Shown piece by piece: positions 1-5,928 of a stretch of DNA of 6,983 nt. The stretch covers positions 1-6,983 of the forward strand of contig JAUNIV010000120.1 in NCBI GenBank assembly GCA_030523385.1, in the 5' to 3' direction. Within the stretch, counting starts at the first letter, position 1; the number at the start of each line of letters is the position of its first letter. The position numbers were made by a program, and so were the translations under genes. The notes under the pieces were generated by a model that made no database searches, was not told the origin of the DNA, and worked only from the letters and a program-made list of their open reading frames with translations. Source of the DNA: Bacteroidales bacterium (GTDB taxonomy: Bacteria; Bacteroidota; Bacteroidia; Bacteroidales; Bacteroidaceae).

Positions 1-271
1 GGAGAAAATCCAATATGGACTTCTTTTACTTAAAACTCAGGACAGGATACCCCAAAAGTTCGTCAAACTTATCAGAGACGGTTTGTATGAATTACGAACA
101 GAATATGGTGGAAATATATTTCGAGTATTTTTTATATTCGATGAAGACAAAATCATTGTTTTGTTTAATGGCTTTCAAAAGAAAAGTCAAAAGACCCCGA
201 TAAATGAGATAGATAAAGCATTAAAGATAAAGGAGGCATATTATGCAGACAAACAATCATCAAATTGTTGA
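1..271 (+). CDS. Gp49/HigB-like RelE-superfamily toxin (5' end missing)
   Basis: This is the C-terminal 89 codons of a small type II toxin; the first complete codon is at base 2 and the start lies outside the window. Proteins of this Gp49-like (HigB) branch of the RelE/ParE fold are usually about 110-120 residues and act as ribosome-dependent mRNA nucleases, so roughly 20-30 residues are missing. Visible family features are a DGLYELR stretch, then GNIFRVFF and IIVLFNGFQKKSQKTP, the strands and basic loop typical of the family, and a final helix ending in KEAYYADKQ. The Arg of YELR and the basic residues of the FQKK loop are the likely RNA-contacting positions (inference). The toxin precedes its antitoxin and overlaps it by 29 nt, the HigB-HigA order. 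The frame is open throughout. Its promoter and any autoregulatory operator lie upstream of the window. Whether it is an active toxin cannot be read from sequence. Confidence 0.85.
   Translation, partial: EKIQYGLLLLKTQDRIPQKFVKLIRDGLYELRTEYGGNIFRVFFIFDEDKIIVLFNGFQKKSQKTPINEIDKALKIKEAYYADKQSSNC
231..236 (+). promoter_or_regulatory. Strong Shine-Dalgarno site of the antitoxin gene
   Basis: AGGAGG sits 6 nt before the ATG at 243 and inside the 3' end of the toxin coding frame. Such a complete Shine-Dalgarno is uncommon for Bacteroides and supports both the choice of start and efficient antitoxin synthesis from the shared mRNA. Confidence 0.75.
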
Positions 272-548
272 CTACGATCTCGTTCTTGACGAGAAGTTTG
301 GCAAGGAGGGAACTCCTGAACGCATTAAGGCAGAAGAGGATGCTTATTCATTCTACTCCGGTCAAATACTGCTTGATGCCCGAAAGGAGGCGAAAATGAC
401 ACAAGCGGAATTAGCAAAAAGAATCAATTCGACCAAATCGTATATATCAAAGGTAGAGAATGGTACCATTACGCCAAGTGTTGGTGCTTTTTATCGCATC
501 ATCCATGCCCTCGGCCTTAGAGTGGAACTGGTGAGGTCCATTTATTGA
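243..548 (+). CDS. Xre-family HTH antitoxin (HigA-like)
   Basis: A 101-residue antitoxin and transcriptional repressor, partner of the overlapping upstream toxin. Residues 1-40 are acidic and probably form the toxin-contacting segment. Residues about 42-97 form a lambda-repressor/Cro-type helix-turn-helix: QILLDARKEAKMTQAELAKR, then STKSYISKVENG and TPSVGAFYRIIHALG. MTQAELAKR gives helix 2 and TKSYISKVENG the recognition helix. By analogy with HigA it would bind the toxin and repress the operon promoter, which is not in view. The start at 243 is fixed by AGGAGG 6 nt upstream. Codon 52 (ATG at 396) is preceded by a second in-frame AGGAGG at 385-390, so an HTH-only product of 50 residues is possible. 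The gene is followed by a hairpin terminator. The family call is firm; the HigA label is based on gene order and fold. Confidence 0.9.
   Translation: MQTNNHQIVDYDLVLDEKFGKEGTPERIKAEEDAYSFYSGQILLDARKEAKMTQAELAKRINSTKSYISKVENGTITPSVGAFYRIIHALGLRVELVRSIY
385..398 (+). promoter_or_regulatory. Possible internal translation start within the antitoxin
   Basis: AGGAGG at 385-390 is followed after 5 nt by ATG at 396-398, in frame with the antitoxin (codon 52). The context AAAGGAGGC is identical to that before the main start (229-237). It would yield a 50-residue protein beginning MTQAELAKR. The Shine-Dalgarno could simply be a by-product of the Lys-Glu-Ala codons, so the functional claim is weak. Confidence 0.3.
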
Positions 549-557
549 TAGGAAAAA

Positions 558-586
558 GGTGTGCATTCTATGTTTTTATGCACACC
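558..586. terminator. Bidirectional hairpin terminator between convergent genes
   Basis: GGTGTGCAT (558-566) and ATGCACACC (578-586) are perfect inverse complements with an 11-nt loop. On the minus strand the stem is followed directly by TTTTT, a good intrinsic terminator for the PHP gene, although that gene ends at 600, only 13 nt upstream of the stem. On the plus strand it is followed by CTCTTT and later CCTTTT, a weaker T-rich tail for the toxin-antitoxin operon. It is well placed to stop both transcripts. Confidence 0.8.
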
Positions 587-599
587 CTCTTTAAGCCTT

Positions 600-1310
600 T
601 TACAAATCCAAATACCGCTTAAATGTCTCCACATCCCGATTCATAATCAGCTCTTCGGGGAACTCCGTAAGTTGCAGCAACTCATACAGATAATCATAGC
701 GGGCAATGTCGAATGAGATGTGCGCATCGCTTCCCAAAATGACGGGCACTTCGTACTTCTTGCACAGACGCAAGATGGTCAGGTTGTTTTCGCGGGCATC
801 GACCTTGTGGCGGATGGGCTTCAGCGAACTGTTGTTTATTTCCAACAAAGTGTGGTGCTCTTTAGCTGCCAGCACCATCGGTTCAAAGTCTAACAAGGCA
901 GTGCCGTCGCCCGGATGGCTGATGATATGTATCCACGGATTGCTGATGACTTGCACCATGCCGTGCGTGTTTTCTTCCTTCGTGCCGGATTTGTAACACA
1001 ACGAGTGGATACCTGCAATGCGGAGATCCAAACGCTTCATGGTTTCTACATCCATGTCTAAATTGCCTTCCCCATCGAGGATATTGATTTCCGCACCCAA
1101 CAACAGTTCAATGCCATACATCTGGCGGGGAACTACATGGAGGTTTCGGAAATAAATGGGGTCGCAGGAGCCGGGAATGCCGGAGGTGTGTTCCGTGATG
1201 CCCAACATCTTCAAGCCTTTGTCGGCAGCAGCCTGTACCATCTCCTGCAAAGTGCTGAAAGCATGGCCACTGGCAACGGTGTGGGTATGTACATCTAATT
1301 CTATTTTCAT
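600..1310 (-). CDS. YcdX-type PHP-domain metal-dependent phosphatase
   Basis: A 236-residue PHP (polymerase and histidinol phosphatase) domain protein, a cytosolic metallophosphohydrolase. It closely resembles E. coli YcdX (245 residues), a phosphatase with a trinuclear metal centre whose natural substrate is unsettled. All expected metal ligands are present: the DVHTHT motif (H8, H10), H16 in TVASGHAFSTL, H41 in ITEH, E74 in GAEIN, H102 in AGIHS, H132 in IISHPG, and D195 and H197 in LGSDAH. The LEINNSS stretch (156-162) is also characteristic of the YcdX branch. Length is normal and the frame intact. The start ATG at 1310 fits the family N-terminus; only a weak AAGAAG precedes it. It lies 12 nt after priA, so co-transcription is likely, and a hairpin with a T-tract follows its stop. 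Annotations such as histidinol phosphatase should be treated cautiously, since the similarity is to YcdX and not to HisK/HisJ. Confidence 0.9.
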   Translation of the reverse strand: MKIELDVHTHTVASGHAFSTLQEMVQAAADKGLKMLGITEHTSGIPGSCDPIYFRNLHVVPRQMYGIELLLGAEINILDGEGNLDMDVETMKRLDLRIAGIHSLCYKSGTKEENTHGMVQVISNPWIHIISHPGDGTALLDFEPMVLAAKEHHTLLEINNSSLKPIRHKVDARENNLTILRLCKKYEVPVILGSDAHISFDIARYDYLYELLQLTEFPEELIMNRDVETFKRYLDL

Positions 1311-1322
1311 ATTTTTCTTCTT

Positions 1323-3785
1323 TTATTGGGGATCTACATCATAATATACCAACAGGGAGCGGAACCGTTCATCCTCCACGATGGCGCGCTGCACGGCCTG
1401 CAGGTAGGCACGCACCTTGGCCATGGAAGCATTCTGCTCCACTTTCACTACTATTTTTTTTATAAACAGCGTCTGTATGCGGGCTACCGGGGGCTTGTCG
1501 GGACCCAATACTCTTTTATCCAATCCGGCACGCAGCTGTGCTGCCATGACTTCGGCCGCCTGTTCCAACACCTCTTCCTTACGGTGTTTCAGATATACAT
1601 AGATGAGGCGGCAATAGGGCGGATAGCCGAACAGCTGGCGTTCGGCCAACTGGTCGTAATATAGTTGTTCGTAGGCGTTCGCCACTACTTGCTTGATGAC
1701 AGGCAAGTCGGGCGACTTGGTTTGCAACACCACCAGTCCTTGCCTGTTCTTTCGTCCGGCACGTCCTGCCACTTGCGCCATCAGTTGGAAAGCCCGCTCG
1801 TGGCTGCGGAAGTCGGGATAATTGAGCATGGTGTCGGCATTCAGTATGCCCACTACGCTCACGTGGTCGAAGTCCAGACCTTTCGATACCATCTGCGTGC
1901 CTATCAGTATGTCTGTCCGTCCCTGCTCAAAGTCGGCAATGATTTTTTCGTATGCCGTGCGGGTACGGGTGGTGTCTAAGTCCATGCGGGCTACCCGTGC
2001 TTCGGGGAAAACCTGCTTGATATCATCTTCTATGCGTTCCGTCCCGAATCCCCGGTGCACCAGTTCCACGCTTTCACAGGCAGGACAGGAGCGCGGCACC
2101 TGATAGGTGTAACCGCAATAATGGCAGGTGAGTTGGTTCAGTCCCTTGTGGTAAGTCAGGCTCACGTCGCAGTTCTTGCATTTGGGCACCCATCCGCAGG
2201 TGTGACATTCTATCATCGGGGCAAAGCCTCGTCGGTTCTGAAACAAGATGACTTGCTCCTTGCGTTCTAAAGCTTCTTTTATCTTCTCGACCAGCATGGG
2301 CGAGAAAGGGCCTCGCATCTGCTTGCGGTGTGCCAGTTCCTTGATATCTACTACCTCGATGCGAGGCAGGCGGATGTCTTTGTAACGCTCCGTCAGTTCC
2401 ACTAATCCGTACTTTCCGGTAGTGGCATTGTAATAGCTTTCTATGCCGGGCGTGGCTGTGCCCAACAATACCTTTGCCCCGAAGCGGGATGCCAACACGA
2501 TGGCAGCACTGCGGGCATGGTAGCGGGGAGCCGGGTCTTGCTGTTTGTAGGTATTCTCGTGTTCTTCATCCACAATCACCAGTCCCAAACGGCGGAACGG
2601 CAGGAAGATGGAAGAGCGCACGCCCAATATCACATCGTAGCAGTCTTCACTCAGTTGCTTTTGCCAAACTTCTACCCGTTGTGCGTCCGGAAACTTGGAA
2701 TGATAAATGCCTAACCGATGTCCGAACACACGTTTCAGCCGTTCGGTAATCTGGGTAGTAAGGGCTATTTCGGGCAGCAGATAGAGCACCTGTTTCCCGT
2801 TGCGGATGGCTTCTTGTATCAGATGGATATAGATTTCGGTCTTACCGCCGGAGGTAACACCGTGCAGCAGACATACATTCTTGGCTTCGAAACTTTGCCG
2901 GATTTCGTCGTACGCCCGTTGCTGGGCGGCATTCAGCGGATTTACCTCGCCCGTGGCTGTTGCGGTCTTATTCAATCGGCCTATCTCCTGATGATAGACT
3001 GCGAAGATACCTTTCTCCACCAGTCCACCGAATACGGCAGCGGATATGCCCGACTTCTCCAGCAGTTCTTTCTTGGTGACTTCCTTCAGCGCATTGCCTT
3101 GCGACACCCATCCGGATAGTTCCACATATTTCATCAGTGCTGCCAGTTGCTTGGGCGCACGTGACAAGCTGTCGAATAATTGCTGCAAGCGCCTTTCGTC
3201 CATGTCCGCATCGGCCAGTCTTACCCGTGCTTCGGTGCGCGGCTTGTAGCTGCGTTTCAGTTCCTCTTTGACGAAAATGGCTTCCTTATCCAGCAAGGAT
3301 TTGATGATGGGAAGGATGTGTTTCAGTCCGCTTGCCTTTTCCAATTGGGTGACACATTGCTCGATGTCCTGGCTTAACAAATCCAATATCTGCTGTTCGC
3401 GTTCGGGTAAAGGGGCTTCTGCTTCAAAGTCGGGATTGTATTCTACGATGGTTTCGCTCTCCAGCTTCATGCCCGAAGGAAGGGCAGCCTTATATACATC
3501 GCCCGGCGTGCAGAGATAGTAATCAGCCAGCCATTGCCAGAACTCCAACTGTCCGGGCAACAGTATGGGAGAAGGGTCGAGAACTTCGGAAATGTCTTTG
3601 GTCTCATAGCCTTCGGGGGCGGCATAATGCACTCGGGTAACGATGGCCGTATAGAATTTCCTCCTTCCGAACGACACCACCACCCTGCAACCTTCTTGTA
3701 CATCCTTCTCCATCTCTGCAGGCAGAGAATAGGTGTATTGCCCGGCAATGGGCAAAGGCACTATGACATCGACAAACTTTCTCAT
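1323..3785 (-). CDS. priA: Primosomal replication-restart helicase PriA (PriA N')
   Basis: An 820-residue ATP-dependent 3'-to-5' DNA helicase that recognises stalled or repaired forks and loads the replicative helicase. Domains in order: an N-terminal 3'-end-binding domain (about 1-100, opening VDVIVPLPIAGQYTYSLP); a winged-helix and linker region (about 120-280, longer than in the 732-residue E. coli protein); a superfamily 2 helicase core with Walker A GVTSGGKT (309-316), Walker B DEEH (406-409) and GTATPG (442-447); the zinc domain; SKGLDFDHVSVVG and the arginine-finger motif QVAGRAGR (671-678); and a C-terminal domain. Eight cysteines (527, 530, 536, 539, 554, 557, 567, 570) have spacings 3-6-3-15-3-10-3, the same as I recall for E. 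coli PriA. The frame stays open upstream to 3833, but that extension of 16 codons is translated from a REP-like palindrome, so the start is ATG 3785 (MRKFVDVIVPLP). No clear promoter is visible in the 60-nt gap upstream. The PHP gene follows after 12 nt. Confidence 0.96.
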   Translation of the reverse strand: MRKFVDVIVPLPIAGQYTYSLPAEMEKDVQEGCRVVVSFGRRKFYTAIVTRVHYAAPEGYETKDISEVLDPSPILLPGQLEFWQWLADYYLCTPGDVYKAALPSGMKLESETIVEYNPDFEAEAPLPEREQQILDLLSQDIEQCVTQLEKASGLKHILPIIKSLLDKEAIFVKEELKRSYKPRTEARVRLADADMDERRLQQLFDSLSRAPKQLAALMKYVELSGWVSQGNALKEVTKKELLEKSGISAAVFGGLVEKGIFAVYHQEIGRLNKTATATGEVNPLNAAQQRAYDEIRQSFEAKNVCLLHGVTSGGKTEIYIHLIQEAIRNGKQVLYLLPEIALTTQITERLKRVFGHRLGIYHSKFPDAQRVEVWQKQLSEDCYDVILGVRSSIFLPFRRLGLVIVDEEHENTYKQQDPAPRYHARSAAIVLASRFGAKVLLGTATPGIESYYNATTGKYGLVELTERYKDIRLPRIEVVDIKELAHRKQMRGPFSPMLVEKIKEALERKEQVILFQNRRGFAPMIECHTCGWVPKCKNCDVSLTYHKGLNQLTCHYCGYTYQVPRSCPACESVELVHRGFGTERIEDDIKQVFPEARVARMDLDTTRTRTAYEKIIADFEQGRTDILIGTQMVSKGLDFDHVSVVGILNADTMLNYPDFRSHERAFQLMAQVAGRAGRKNRQGLVVLQTKSPDLPVIKQVVANAYEQLYYDQLAERQLFGYPPYCRLIYVYLKHRKEEVLEQAAEVMAAQLRAGLDKRVLGPDKPPVARIQTLFIKKIVVKVEQNASMAKVRAYLQAVQRAIVEDERFRSLLVYYDVDPQ

Positions 3786-3791
3786 GCTATT

Positions 3792-3818
3792 GGGGCGGAC
3801 ACACAGGTCCGCCCCTAC
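3792..3818 (-). repeat. REP-like palindrome with GTAG foot, just upstream of priA
   Basis: On the minus strand a GTAG tetranucleotide leads into GGGGCGGAC, a 6-nt loop, and GTCCGCCCC, a perfect 9-bp stem (3807-3815 with 3792-3800). GTAG or GGAG next to a GC-rich hairpin is the layout of REP elements mobilised by RAYT (TnpA-REP) transposases. From memory, this GGGGCGGAC-type palindrome recurs in Bacteroides and other genomes. Only one copy is in the window, so repetitiveness is recalled, not seen. It is far more GC-rich than the flanking intergenic DNA. It ends 6 nt before the priA ATG, and there is no T-tract after the stem, so it is a poor intrinsic terminator. Confidence 0.7.
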
Positions 3819-3845
3819 GGAAATTAATGACAAACTGATTATTCC

Positions 3846-4445
3846 TTAGAATATATAGGCAAGTGAGGCTTGCCAAGTATTGTTCTTCACCTTCACTGTA
3901 TGAGAAGGCCCGCCATCCACCGGTATGGTAAATTCGGCAGTGTTGCTCAATGCGAAGTTATAGTTTACTCCTATTTGCAAGTGTTTGATCAGCTTCACTC
4001 CCGCACCTACATTGAAAGAAGTATTGTTCTTCTTCAGCTCATAGTCGAGGAAAGAACCGCTCTTATTTCCTATGTTGAAACCAAACTGCGGACCGGCAGC
4101 TACATATATACCCGCCATGCTTCCTAACCCAAAAGACCATTTCAAGTTTACGGGTACTTCGATGGTTTTCAGCTTGTCGGTATTATCTGCATAGCCGTCA
4201 ACTCCCAATTCAGTCTGTGAATACAAAGCAGCCACGTCCACTCCTACTCCAATGATGGGCACTGTAAACTCAGCCATCGGTCCGATGAACCATCCGGTTT
4301 TATTATCTCCCTTCAAGTCGGATGACGAGAAGCTGATTTTAGACAAGTTCAGACCACCCTTCACACCAAAGTGCAGTTGAGCCTGGGCGGGAACAGCCAT
4401 CAGCAGGCAGACGGCTATCATGCATAAGCTAATAATCTTCTTCAT
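3846..4445 (-). CDS. PorT-like outer-membrane beta-barrel protein
   Basis: A 199-residue secreted protein predicted to form a small, probably eight-stranded, barrel in the outer membrane (PorT/OMP_b-brl_2 type). Residues 1-22 are a classical signal peptide: MKK, a hydrophobic core (IISLCMIAVCLLMAV), then the AQA cleavage site before QLHFGVKGG. The mature part has alternating hydrophobic/polar strands such as LHFGVKGGLNLS, KTIEVPVNLKWSFG, GIYVAAGPQFGFNIG, FNVGAGVKL and LQIGVNYNFAL. It ends WQASLAYIF, with the terminal aromatic residue used for barrel assembly. The IEVPVNLKW segment is typical of this Bacteroidetes family. Its role is not deducible; such small barrels are mostly uncharacterised. 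It has its own promoter with a perfect TAnnTTTG -7 box and a short leader of about 20 nt. Downstream lie a REP-like hairpin and priA, with no clear terminator between them. Confidence 0.88.
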   Translation of the reverse strand: MKKIISLCMIAVCLLMAVPAQAQLHFGVKGGLNLSKISFSSSDLKGDNKTGWFIGPMAEFTVPIIGVGVDVAALYSQTELGVDGYADNTDKLKTIEVPVNLKWSFGLGSMAGIYVAAGPQFGFNIGNKSGSFLDYELKKNNTSFNVGAGVKLIKHLQIGVNYNFALSNTAEFTIPVDGGPSHTVKVKNNTWQASLAYIF

Positions 4446-4472
4446 ACTTGTTTTCTTTTAAATTCTACGGCA

Positions 4473-4480
4473 CAAAGATA
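4473..4480 (-). promoter_or_regulatory. Bacteroides-type promoter -7 box for the beta-barrel gene
   Basis: The minus strand reads TATCTTTG, a full match to the Bacteroides primary-sigma -7 consensus TAnnTTTG, 27 nt before the ATG at 4445. The expected start of transcription is near 4466. The -33 position is not TTTG but falls at the end of a 10-bp direct repeat (4500-4509), with a 19-nt spacer to the -7 box, which suggests an activator-assisted or regulated promoter. Confidence 0.65.
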
Positions 4481-4499
4481 CGGATAATATCTGCATTTC

Positions 4500-4531
4500 A
4501 CGGTATCAACAGCATCTTTTTACGGTATCAA
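4500..4531 (-). promoter_or_regulatory. Tandem 10-bp direct repeat at the -33 region, candidate operator
   Basis: TTGATACCGT occurs twice on the minus strand (4531-4522 and 4509-4500), separated by 12 nt, giving a 22-bp period of about two helical turns. The promoter-proximal copy overlaps the -33 position of the beta-barrel promoter. Perfect tandem half-sites on one face of the helix are typical of response-regulator or activator binding. The regulator is unknown. Confidence 0.45.
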
Positions 4532-4569
4532 AATATTTTTTAAAGGAGCAAATCATTCTGAATATCTCA

Positions 4570-5841
4570 TTATAATTCTTTCCTTTTCAGATATTCATAC
4601 CCGATTCTGCAATACAGACATTTCTTCTTGTCGCAATACTCCTTTTTCAGCTGTATCAGTGCCTGGCTGTCGGCTGCATTGGCGGCTTCCAAGCCACACT
4701 GGTGCCACATGCGGGTGATGTAATTGTTTTCCGCTTTTATCTCTTCTAAGAAACGGCCGGCTCTTGCACAGAGCGCTTCATTCGCCTTATGCAGCCCGTA
4801 GGCATACAGAAATGTCACTACGGTATTGATTATCAGCAAATCCAACGACGATTGACTCAATGTTTTAGGGCGTGAAGGAGACAATCCGCCAAAGGTGTAA
4901 TGCGTCAGCCAGTATTCAGAGGTACCGCCTTTCAGCATGTCCCTTACGCCTTGCAGTGTCTCCGTCTCCATGATACGGGAGAGCAAACCGTAAGCCCGGT
5001 GGTAGAGGCAGGCCAGCTGGGCAATGCGTATGTGCGGAAAGTTATTAGGACGCAGGCGGAGAAAACGCCACAGCGAAACATCCATCGGGCTGAGGCCGAA
5101 CTTGTGGCTCAGATAATCGTATTCTTTTTTCAGGCGAAGGTAGTATTCATCGCCATCGGGGTCTTGTAAGACGCCTGCCTGTCCGAAGAAGATGGCTTCT
5201 ATCTGAAACAGATTGTCGCGATGCTTATCTACAGCCCGCAGAGGAATGCGGTTGGCCCACGCCTCGAACGCATCGCCGTTGAGGCCGAACCCGAAATTCC
5301 TTGCCAAGGTGACGAAGAAAGCATCTTCCCAGTTGTTGGCACAATGCTTCAGCCGTTCGGACAGGGCCGATGCCTTTTGCTCAAAGCGTTCTATCTGCAA
5401 GGCAGACATCCAGGAGTGGGCCACAAGACGAGGGAGCGAGGGGATGATGCGGTAGCAAGGCGGATAGCTGTCTGCCTTGAGCAACTCCTTGTAATTCCGC
5501 TGAACCCATTCGGGACACGCCAGCTGCATCTGCGGAATAGCTTCTCCGTTGGTGCGGCTTACTTCCGCATCGGCTTCGCTGACTATATGCAGAATGACCG
5601 AATCATAGCTTGCGTCCGTATGGTGTCCGTGTTTGAACCAGTCTGATGCCTTGAGGTGTATTTCGATGTTTCCTACCCAAAGCACGCCGTCCAGCTTGAT
5701 TTTGGCATTGAAGAAATCGGGACCGGCATTGGTGTTCTTCAGTCCCGCATCTATCACTTCTATCCGTTGCCCTTGGGCGGTTTTCAGTTCCTCCAGCGGA
5801 AATATTTTATGTTTCCATACGTAGTGTAGCAGTTGTTCCAT
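4570..5841 (-). CDS. DUF2851 family protein of unknown function
   Basis: A 423-residue protein recognised as DUF2851, a family largely confined to Bacteroidetes with no established function. No signal peptide is seen, so it is probably cytosolic. The N-terminal part contains AGPDFFNAKI (39-48) followed by GNIEIHLKASDW (57-68) and a HGHH cluster (71-74). A PD, then E60, H62 and K64 on a strand, resembles a PD-(D/E)XK nuclease core (inference only). The middle is helical and rich in Arg, Tyr and Trp. LLIINTVVTFLYAYG (335-349) is a conserved hydrophobic segment of the family. The C-terminus has C382, C403, C408 and C411 (YCDKKKCLYCRIG), a possible zinc or iron-sulfur site. The frame extends to ATG 5877, but the -7 box at 5866-5873 lies inside that extension, and the family begins MEQLLHYVW, so 5841 is chosen. 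It is divergent from the DUF2130 gene and 124 nt upstream of the barrel gene; no terminator was found after it. Confidence 0.85.
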   Translation of the reverse strand: MEQLLHYVWKHKIFPLEELKTAQGQRIEVIDAGLKNTNAGPDFFNAKIKLDGVLWVGNIEIHLKASDWFKHGHHTDASYDSVILHIVSEADAEVSRTNGEAIPQMQLACPEWVQRNYKELLKADSYPPCYRIIPSLPRLVAHSWMSALQIERFEQKASALSERLKHCANNWEDAFFVTLARNFGFGLNGDAFEAWANRIPLRAVDKHRDNLFQIEAIFFGQAGVLQDPDGDEYYLRLKKEYDYLSHKFGLSPMDVSLWRFLRLRPNNFPHIRIAQLACLYHRAYGLLSRIMETETLQGVRDMLKGGTSEYWLTHYTFGGLSPSRPKTLSQSSLDLLIINTVVTFLYAYGLHKANEALCARAGRFLEEIKAENNYITRMWHQCGLEAANAADSQALIQLKKEYCDKKKCLYCRIGYEYLKRKEL

Positions 5842-5865
5842 GTCGATGCAATGTAAAATCCGGCA

Positions 5866-5873
5866 CAAAAGTA
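5866..5873 (-). promoter_or_regulatory. Bacteroides-type promoter -7 box for the DUF2851 gene
   Basis: The minus strand reads TACTTTTG, matching TAnnTTTG, 24 nt before the ATG at 5841. Transcription would start near 5859, leaving a leader of about 18 nt. The -33 element is poor (no TTTG at a 19-21 nt spacing). This box argues against a start at 5877. Confidence 0.65.
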
Positions 5874-5913
5874 GCATTATATAATAAAATTCTGTAATTT
5901 TAAACTCTGAAAT

Positions 5914-5928
5914 ATATAAGTCTTATAT
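5914..5928. promoter_or_regulatory. AT-rich 15-bp dyad in the divergent intergenic region
   Basis: ATATAAG and CTTATAT are perfect inverse complements around a single T at 5921, between the divergent DUF2851 and DUF2130 starts. The one-base centre rules out a hairpin but suits a dimeric DNA-binding protein. In such AT-rich DNA a chance dyad is plausible. No clear TAnnTTTG box for the plus-strand gene was found in this gap. Confidence 0.25.

Noticed and set aside
15..203. Alternative plus-strand frame at the left edge starting at ATG 15.
   Set aside because: It overlaps the toxin in another frame; the toxin frame carries the conserved DGLYELR, GNIFRVFF and GFQKK features and leads into the antitoxin.
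304..317. Small inverted repeat AGGAG-ggaa-CTCCT within the antitoxin gene.
   Set aside because: Only 5 bp, inside a coding region, with no initiation codon near its AGGAGG; likely chance.
1454..1461. Run of eight T (A8 on the coding strand) inside the 3' part of priA, a possible slippage or programmed frameshift site.
   Set aside because: The frame continues intact to a family-typical C-terminus, the run simply encodes Ile-Lys-Lys-Ile, and no stimulatory structure or overlapping product was evident.
1326..3827. Numerous plus-strand open frames opposite priA.
   Set aside because: All lie against the clearly coding PriA frame and have no recognisable domains or initiation signals.
3785..3846. 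The REP-like hairpin as an intrinsic terminator for the barrel gene.
   Set aside because: The stem is followed on the minus strand by AATAGC and the priA start, without a T-tract, so factor-independent termination there is unlikely.
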